In this document: positions 7,445 to 11,814 of the stretch, piece by piece
How positions within the stretch are numbered: the stretch's first letter is position 1
Layout of the letters: the number at the start of each line of letters is the position of its first letter
Source: Phycisphaeraceae bacterium
Lineage (GTDB): Bacteria > Planctomycetota > Phycisphaerae > Phycisphaerales > UBA1924
DNA length: 11,814 bases
Direction: 5' to 3'
Assembly: GCA_009827215.1 (NCBI GenBank)
Contig: WUAJ01000053.1
Location: 1-11,814, forward strand
The notes under the pieces: generated by a model
Databases searched by the model: none
What the model was told of the DNA's origin: nothing
The model's input: the letters and a program-made list of their open reading frames with translations, nothing else
Program-made: the position numbers and the translations under genes

Positions 7445-7450
7445 GACCTG

Positions 7451-7456
7451 AGCATA
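7451..7456 (-). promoter_or_regulatory. Putative -10 hexamer of ruvA, leaderless arrangement
   Basis: TATGCT (four of six TATAAT positions) lies 6 nt before the ruvA ATG at 7444 on the minus strand, which would put the transcription start at the A of ATG. It lies in the 89-bp divergent gap 7445-7533. No -35 is recognisable. If real it also supports the shorter ruvA start, since transcripts starting here could not encode the 33-residue extension. Confidence 0.4.
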
Positions 7457-7533
7457 CACGCGATCGGGCGTGTTCGTGGGCGGATCGGGTGATTTGGTGG
7501 CTGAGCGGACGCGAGTTGGTCGATAGATGATCC

Positions 7534-9054
7534 ATGGCACCACGCACGTTGATCATCGGGACGCCCGAGAGCGCTGATTTACTGTCCAGACAGGTCGCGA
7601 TGGTCGCGGACCCTCCGGAGCTGATCGGGGTGGTCCTAGTTGATGGTGATCCAGGGATCAAGTCCATCAACGGATTGAGCGTGCTGGGACCGATCGAGGC
7701 GATCGGCGCGGTCTGCAGCGCGGCGGGGGTTGCGCAGGGGATCGTGTCACTCCCGGCGGCGTATCGGGATCAATGGCGATCGATCAGCACGGAGCTGCGG
7801 AGGTCGGGAGTCATCGAGCGGTTCGTGACTCCGATGGACGAGTTGCTCAACAGCGCCCCGGCGGTGGGTGAGCAAGCGAGCGTGCAGCTGAGCAATACGA
7901 AGATTGATCTTGGGAAACTGGTCGGACGACAAGCGCACAGCATCGATCGTGATCTGGTGGGTGAGAACATTACTGATCAGTGCGTGCTGGTGACTGGCGC
8001 GGGTGGGTCGATCGGTTCGGAGCTGGTCAAGCAGATCGCGAGCTTTGGGCCGAGAAGGATCGTGCTGATGGAACGCTCGGAGAACGCGCTCTTCGGCGTT
8101 GACCGATGGCTCAAGGAGATCCATCCGGAGATCGAGCGCGTCGCGATTCTGCATGATGTGGTCGATGCGGCGACGACGCTCTCGCATCTGGAGCGCTGGG
8201 GTCCGGAGGTGGTGTTGCACGCGGCGGCGCACAAGCATGTGCCTTTGATGGAGGATCATCCGTCGCACGCGGTGACGAACAATGTGTTTGGGACCAAGTC
8301 GATCGCGGACGCGTGCGTTGCGACTGGTGTGGATCGGTTTGTGTTGATTTCGTCGGATAAAGCCGTGAATCCGGTGAATGTGATGGGGGCGACCAAGCGG
8401 ATCGCGGAGATGTACACGCAGTCGCTTGCGGCGCAGGTCGAGTCGATCCCTGGGAGCGACACCAAGCTGAGCATGGTGCGGTTCGGGAATGTGCTCGGAT
8501 CCGCGTGCAGCGTGCTGGAGATCTGGGCGGATCAGATCAGCGCGGGAAGACCAATCACGGTGACCGACGAGCGGATGACGCGGTACTTCATGACGATCCC
8601 AGAAGCGGCGACGCTTGTGCTGCAAGCGGGATCGATGAGCGGCGATGGGGCGCAGGGTTCGGGTGAAGTGTTCGTGCTGGATATGGGAGAGCCGATCAAT
8701 ATCTTCACGTTGGCGCAGCGGTTCGTGCGCGCGTGCGGGTACTCGCCGGTGATCGGCGAGCCGGCGGGGGGTGTGGGTCCCGCGGAGGTCCCGATTATCC
8801 TGACAGGCTCGCGTCCGGGCGAGAAGCTCCACGAGCAGCTGAGCTACGACGCGGAAGAACTGACCAAGACGGCGCATCCTGGGATCGCAAGATTTAATGA
8901 GGACGATGCGTGGTTCATCGATTCGATGGACGAGCTGATCGCTCGGCTTGATGAAGCACGGACCTCGACGTCGCGTCAGGAAGTGATCCGCGCGATCGCG
9001 TCGATGATCCCGACGATGGATGTGAAGTCCACGAGTGTGGTGTCCGCGGCGTGA
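7534..9054 (+). CDS. Nucleotide-sugar 4,6-dehydratase/epimerase of the PglF/WbpM/CapD type, without membrane domain
   Basis: The 506-residue protein has an N-terminal Rossmann-like domain (1-130, with RTLIIGTPESADLL at 4-17, similar to the CoA-binding_3 module of the family) and an extended SDR domain (about 145-445). NAD binding is at TGAGGSIGSEL (154-164). The catalytic site shows the family hallmark SSDKAVNPVNVMGATKR (273-289): SDK replaces the usual SYK region and Met (M284) stands where SDR Tyr sits, with K288 kept. Further family blocks are HAAAHKHVPLME (229-240), RFGNVLGS (316-323), TRYFMTIPEAA (349-359) and GSRPGEKLHEQL (425-436). The expected reaction is C4/C6 dehydration of UDP-GlcNAc or a relative, the first step to bacillosamine, QuiNAc or pseudaminic-type sugars. 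The four N-terminal transmembrane helices of PglF/WbpM are missing. It is coupled to the GNAT gene by a GTGA overlap. No clear ribosome site is seen. Confidence 0.9.
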   Translation: MAPRTLIIGTPESADLLSRQVAMVADPPELIGVVLVDGDPGIKSINGLSVLGPIEAIGAVCSAAGVAQGIVSLPAAYRDQWRSISTELRRSGVIERFVTPMDELLNSAPAVGEQASVQLSNTKIDLGKLVGRQAHSIDRDLVGENITDQCVLVTGAGGSIGSELVKQIASFGPRRIVLMERSENALFGVDRWLKEIHPEIERVAILHDVVDAATTLSHLERWGPEVVLHAAAHKHVPLMEDHPSHAVTNNVFGTKSIADACVATGVDRFVLISSDKAVNPVNVMGATKRIAEMYTQSLAAQVESIPGSDTKLSMVRFGNVLGSACSVLEIWADQISAGRPITVTDERMTRYFMTIPEAATLVLQAGSMSGDGAQGSGEVFVLDMGEPINIFTLAQRFVRACGYSPVIGEPAGGVGPAEVPIILTGSRPGEKLHEQLSYDAEELTKTAHPGIARFNEDDAWFIDSMDELIARLDEARTSTSRQEVIRAIASMIPTMDVKSTSVVSAA

Positions 9055-9527
9055 GTTCACGACAAGGAACAGTTGAGCTGATCAAGGTGCAGCGGGCGCA
9101 TCTCGAGGTGTTCTTTCTCAATCAGCAGGACACGGAGGCGAACGATCTCGCGAAGGTGTTCCCGCGCGATCGCGACGACTTTGAGGCGCACTGGGTGCGG
9201 ATCATGGATGATCCGGAGACCATCGCGCGTTCGATTGTGTATGAAGGGATGGTGGTCGGGAACATCAACGCGTACTGGGTGGAGTCTCAGATGAACGTGG
9301 GGTACTGGATCGACAAGGCGCACTGGGGCAAGGGGATCGCGACAAGGGCGCTTCGGGGATTGCTAGAGATCGTGGAGACTAGGCCGATCATCGCACGCGT
9401 TGCGATGGGGAATGCTGGATCGATCCGCGTGCTCGAATCCAATGGGTTCGTGAAGATCGCGGAGGAGGATTCTCCAGGGACGGATCGGTACGCGCCGTGC
9501 CGAGAAGGGGTGTTCCGGTTGGACTGA
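9051..9527 (+). CDS. GNAT-family N-acetyltransferase (RimJ/RimL-like)
   Basis: The 158-residue protein shows the GNAT acetyl-CoA fold. The strand/pyrophosphate-loop motif A is MNVGYWIDKAHWGKGIAT (81-98), with WGKGIA as the Q/R-x-x-G-x-G/A equivalent. The later NAGSIRVLESNGF (121-133) is the motif-B block typical of RimJ/RimL-like members. The GTG start at 9051 overlaps the preceding TGA as GTGA, with no separate ribosome site, so translation is likely coupled to the dehydratase. Genetic coupling to a sugar dehydratase makes an amino-sugar or nucleotide-amino-sugar substrate plausible (PseH is a GNAT of this sort), but ribosomal-protein or small-molecule acetylation cannot be excluded. No aminotransferase that would complete a sugar pathway is in the window. 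Confidence 0.82.
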   Translation: MSSRQGTVELIKVQRAHLEVFFLNQQDTEANDLAKVFPRDRDDFEAHWVRIMDDPETIARSIVYEGMVVGNINAYWVESQMNVGYWIDKAHWGKGIATRALRGLLEIVETRPIIARVAMGNAGSIRVLESNGFVKIAEEDSPGTDRYAPCREGVFRLD

Positions 9528-9558
9528 GAGCGTGGATTCTGGCTTAATATCACAGTTT

Positions 9559-9590
9559 TTGTGCATATATTCGGGATATTCTTGGCACAA
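9559..9590. repeat. Inverted repeat TTGTGC...GCACAA enclosing a direct repeat, upstream of comM
   Basis: TTGTGC (9559-9564) and GCACAA (9585-9590) are perfect 6-bp inverted arms around a 20-nt A+T-rich centre. Within it, ATATTC occurs twice (9567-9572 and 9576-9581) separated by GGG. The element sits 20 bp upstream of the comM -35 hexamer and 31 bp after the GNAT stop. It could be a regulator site for comM or the remains of a weak hairpin. It lacks the G+C stem and T-tract of a terminator. Short arms mean chance is possible. Confidence 0.35.
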
Positions 9591-9610
9591 GCAGATTCCT
9601 TACAAATCGA

Positions 9611-9639
9611 TTGACAGTCTGGGTTGTGTTTGGTAGCAT
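9611..9639 (+). promoter_or_regulatory. Sigma-70-type promoter of comM, leaderless
   Basis: A perfect -35 TTGACA (9611-9616) and -10 TAGCAT (9634-9639) are separated by exactly 17 nt. Only 6 nt (9640-9645) separate the -10 from the comM ATG at 9646, so the expected start site is the A of the ATG itself and the mRNA would have no leader. No Shine-Dalgarno exists in this stretch. This is the best promoter in the window. Confidence 0.75.
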
Positions 9640-9645
9640 GCGCGT

Positions 9646-11229
9646 ATGGTTCCCAAAGTACGCAGCTTCATATTGTCGGGTATTGACGCTCAGGTGTGCG
9701 AGATCGAGATCGATCTCGACGACACGCAACTCCAGAAGGAGACTGTGGTGGGTCTTCCTGATGCGGCGGTTCGTGAGTCGCTTGAGCGCGTGCGATCCGC
9801 GATGGGCAACTCGGGATATCCGATGCCTCGCGGGAGGACGCTGATTAACTTAGCGCCGGCGCATGTGCGGAAGGAAGGTCCGGCGTATGACCTCCCGATC
9901 GCGGTGGGGGTGCTGATCGCGCAGGGGGTGATCCAGCAGCGCGTGCCGGCGGGAGTTGGTGGTGGTAGCGGTTGGAATGGTGGAGTTGGCGAGTCGTCGG
10001 AGGAACTGTTTGGATTGGATCCGAGATCGGTGCTGATCGCGGGGGAGCTGGCGCTTGATGGGCGCGTGCGTCCGATCCGAGGGGTGATCGCGATGACCTC
10101 GCTCGCTAAGTCACTCGGGCTGGATGCGGTGATCGTTCCCGATGCCAACGCGCCGGAGGCGGCGGTGGTTGACGGCGTGCGCGTGTTCGGGGTGTCGTCA
10201 TTGGCGCAGGTGGTGGGGTTGTTCAATGGTGGCCTTGAGCTTGAACCGACTCCAGCGGTGGATGTCGCGTCGATGCTTGAGTCGTCGCGCGCCGGCGTGG
10301 ACTTTGGGGAGATCAAGGGGCAGGAGTCGGTCAAGCGGGCGCTCGTCATCGCGGCGGCGGGGCAGCACAACATTGTGATGCTCGGACCTGCGGGGACCGG
10401 GAAGACGATGATGGCCAAGGCGCTGCCTGGGATTTTGCCGCCTTTGACTCCGGAGGAAGCGATCGAGGTGACGCGGATCTATTCGTCCGCGGGCGAGCTT
10501 GAGGCGGGGCGCGGTTTGATTTCGAGTCGTCCGGTGCGCACTCCCCATCACACGGCGAGCAGTCCGGCGATTGTGGGGGGTGGGATTGTGCCGCGAGCGG
10601 GAGAGATCTCGCTGGCGCATCATGGGGTGTTGTTTTTGGATGAGCTCCCAGAGTTCCCGCGAAGAGTTTTGGAAACGATGCGGCAGCCGCTCGAGGATCG
10701 TGTGGTGACGATCGCGCGGGCGCACGGGTCGGTGAAGTTCCCGGCTTCATTTATGCTCGTCGCGGCGATGAATCCGACCCCGCGTGGTGACGTGGCGCCG
10801 GGAGAAGTGGGGCAGCAGGAGATGGATCGGTACTTGTCGCGGATCAGCGGGCCGTTGATGGATCGGATCGATCTGCATGTCGAAGCGCCGGCGGTGCCTT
10901 GGAAGGAACTGAGCGGGAAGGCGACGGGATCGACGACGGCGCAGATGGCAGAGCAGGTGCTCGGCGCTCGATCGATGATGCGGAGCAGGCAGGGCGCGAC
11001 GGTGAACTCGGTCCTGCGCGGACGAGAGCTCGACGAGATGATGTCGCTGAGTGATTCGGCGCAGATCCTGCTCGAGCAAGCGATGACGCAGCTTGGTCTG
11101 AGCGCGAGAGGATACGACAAGGTCCGGCGCGTCGCACGCACGATTGCGGATGTCTCTGGGAGTAATCAGGTGCTCCCAGAACACATCGGCGAAGCGGTGC
11201 AGTACCGATTGCTGGATCGGCGCGTCTGA
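9646..11229 (+). CDS. comM: ComM/YifB-family Mg-chelatase-like AAA+ helicase
   Basis: The 527-residue protein has the two-part ComM layout. The N-terminal Lon-S16-like domain (about 1-195) carries GIDAQVCEIEIDL (12-24), VVGLPDAAVRES (34-45) and INLAPAHVRKEG (67-78). The AAA+ domain has Walker A GPAGTGKT (247-254), Walker B GVLFLDELPEF (327-337) and RISGPLMDRIDLHVE (399-413), and the C-terminus keeps the LSARGYDKVRRVARTIAD block (485-502). ComM is a hexameric branch-migration helicase that extends recombination during natural transformation. Two oddities are seen. First, the cysteine cluster normally following AAMN (MNPCPCG...C.C) is replaced by MNPTPRGD (375-382) with no cysteines nearby. Second, a Gly/Ser-rich insertion (about 101-123) interrupts the N-terminal domain. 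The start at 9646 matches the family N-terminus. Confidence 0.93.
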   Translation: MVPKVRSFILSGIDAQVCEIEIDLDDTQLQKETVVGLPDAAVRESLERVRSAMGNSGYPMPRGRTLINLAPAHVRKEGPAYDLPIAVGVLIAQGVIQQRVPAGVGGGSGWNGGVGESSEELFGLDPRSVLIAGELALDGRVRPIRGVIAMTSLAKSLGLDAVIVPDANAPEAAVVDGVRVFGVSSLAQVVGLFNGGLELEPTPAVDVASMLESSRAGVDFGEIKGQESVKRALVIAAAGQHNIVMLGPAGTGKTMMAKALPGILPPLTPEEAIEVTRIYSSAGELEAGRGLISSRPVRTPHHTASSPAIVGGGIVPRAGEISLAHHGVLFLDELPEFPRRVLETMRQPLEDRVVTIARAHGSVKFPASFMLVAAMNPTPRGDVAPGEVGQQEMDRYLSRISGPLMDRIDLHVEAPAVPWKELSGKATGSTTAQMAEQVLGARSMMRSRQGATVNSVLRGRELDEMMSLSDSAQILLEQAMTQLGLSARGYDKVRRVARTIADVSGSNQVLPEHIGEAVQYRLLDRRV

Positions 11230-11316
11230 TTTGCTCGGACGAGCGGGGAAAGTGTCCCTATCGTGTTGCTCTTCTGATGGTCTGCTTTGAGGGGAGCGGA
11301 TCTGTGTAAACATATT

Positions 11317-11322
11317 AAGGAG
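11317..11322 (+). promoter_or_regulatory. Strong Shine-Dalgarno of the terminal lipoprotein gene
   Basis: AAGGAG with 7 nt to the ATG at 11330 is the best ribosome site in the window and fixes the start. Just upstream, CATATT (11311-11316) with TTGAGG (11287-11292) at 18 nt is a weak promoter candidate, but it would place transcription start within or after the Shine-Dalgarno, so it is not called. The rest of the 100-bp gap after comM (11230-11329) shows only short hairpins without a T-tract. Confidence 0.7.
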
Positions 11323-11329
11323 CGCGTCG

Positions 11330-11814
11330 ATGGTTCTTCCTGCTTGGGTCCGAGTCTTCTCTTTCGTCTTTGTGGTGCTGTGCGGTTCGCTGTTGAGCGG
11401 GTGCAGCGGCGGCGATTTCTTCCGCAAGGACTCGCGCAATGCGGTGATGACCAACTCGGTCGGCGCGATCGATGAGAACTACCGCCGAGCTGGAGGAGAG
11501 GGCGGGGACAACATCTTCCGCGCGATCGATCTCCCGACCCCCAACGATCAACGACTCGGTTCGGGAGCGCCAGGACCAGACTACTGGCAGCAGCGCTGCG
11601 ACTACACCATCGACGCGACACTTGATACGGAGAGCGATTCGGTGCGTGCGTCGATGACGATCCGGTACACCAACAACTCGCCTCATGAGCTTGAGTACAT
11701 CTGGATGAATCTTGAGCAGAATCTGTTCCAGCTTGATTCGACGGGTTCGCAGTCGCGCACGCCGGGATCGGTGATGAAGATGCTGGAGTATGACTTTGAT
11801 GGTGGGTACTCGAT
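11330..11814 (+). CDS. Lipoprotein related to M1-family metallopeptidases (5' part only)
   Basis: The first 161 codons are present and the reading frame is open to the window edge. Residues 1-24 form a type II signal peptide (R8, hydrophobic 9-22) with lipobox LLSGC and lipidated Cys25, so the protein is probably membrane-anchored facing the periplasm. After a polar linker, YWQQRCDYTIDATLDTES (85-102) and MTIRYTNNSPHELEYIW (109-125) match the N-terminal saddle domain common in bacterial M1 (aminopeptidase N-like) proteins, which usually continues to GxMEN and HExxH motifs. Those lie beyond the window, so peptidase activity cannot be confirmed. It has its own strong Shine-Dalgarno and follows comM on the same strand by 100 bp. 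Confidence 0.75.
   Translation, partial: MVLPAWVRVFSFVFVVLCGSLLSGCSGGDFFRKDSRNAVMTNSVGAIDENYRRAGGEGGDNIFRAIDLPTPNDQRLGSGAPGPDYWQQRCDYTIDATLDTESDSVRASMTIRYTNNSPHELEYIWMNLEQNLFQLDSTGSQSRTPGSVMKMLEYDFDGGYS

Noticed and set aside
7445..7543. 33-residue upstream extension of ruvA
   Set aside because: The RuvA family starts at MI-R-L, the extension would overlap the divergent dehydratase start, and a -10-like hexamer lies just before 7444.
6195..7670. 491-codon open frame across manC, ruvA and the dehydratase start
   Set aside because: Arg/His-rich translation with no recognisable domain; it is a shadow of manC and ruvA in another frame.
7747..9060. 437-codon open frame antisense to the dehydratase
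   Set aside because: Extreme Arg/His composition and no motif, while the sense strand encodes a complete, motif-rich enzyme.
11233..11244. Possible comM terminator hairpin GCTC-GGAC-GAGC
   Set aside because: The stem is only 4-5 bp and is followed by GGGGAAAG, with no T-tract.
11287..11316. TTGAGG-18-CATATT as promoter of the terminal lipoprotein gene
   Set aside because: A start site 7 nt beyond CATATT would fall at the Shine-Dalgarno and destroy it; the matches are weak.
1..11814. Mobile element, CRISPR, tRNA, rRNA or defence-island content
   Set aside because: No transposase, integrase, repeat array, tRNA-like cloverleaf or rRNA stretch was seen; all long frames belong to ordinary chromosomal families.

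Overview
The window is a dense chromosomal stretch with ten protein-coding genes, two of them cut by the window edges. GC content is high and there is no sign of phage, insertion sequences, CRISPR, tRNA or rRNA. Gene style and several protein peculiarities suggest a Gram-negative bacterium, most likely a Planctomycetota of the Phycisphaerae type. These peculiarities are a divergent RuvA, a ComM without its cysteine cluster, a TPR/peptidase-MA secreted protein and a lipobox-bearing M1-like peptidase. The taxonomic call is an inference from style, not a search result.

Layout. At the left edge, on the minus strand, lies the 5' two fifths of rarA (AAA+ replication/recombination ATPase). It is divergent from a plus-strand plsC-like acyltransferase (709-1503). 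That gene converges, with only 8 bp between stops, on a minus-strand cluster reading right to left: ruvA (7444-6773), mannose-1-phosphate guanylyltransferase (6739-5630), ruvX/yqgF (5602-5150), a LolA-like periplasmic carrier protein (5062-4169) and a large exported TPR/zinc-peptidase protein (4172-1512). The last two overlap by ATGA. Divergent from ruvA is a plus-strand pair joined by a GTGA overlap: a membrane-anchorless PglF/WbpM/CapD-type nucleotide-sugar dehydratase and a GNAT acetyltransferase. Next come comM (9646-11229), with a near-consensus promoter ending right at its start codon, and the 5' part of a lipoprotein resembling M1 metallopeptidases.

Functional themes. Two themes interleave: DNA recombination and processing (rarA, ruvA, ruvX, comM), and cell-envelope or sugar work (plsC, manC, LolA-like, exported peptidase, nucleotide-sugar dehydratase, GNAT). 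No single new defence or metabolic system stands out. The most interesting observations are: (i) TANNNT hexamers 5-7 nt upstream of the start codons of rarA, plsC, ruvX, ruvA and comM, suggesting frequent leaderless transcripts; (ii) a RuvA lacking the acidic-pin residues; (iii) a ComM lacking the usual cysteine cluster; (iv) a soluble PglF-like dehydratase translationally coupled to a GNAT, reminiscent of an amino-sugar acetylation pathway; and (v) a coupled LolA-like/TPR-peptidase export pair.

No gene-free stretch exceeds about 125 bp. The intergenic gaps are described in the promoter, ribosome-binding-site and repeat entries or in the rejected list.
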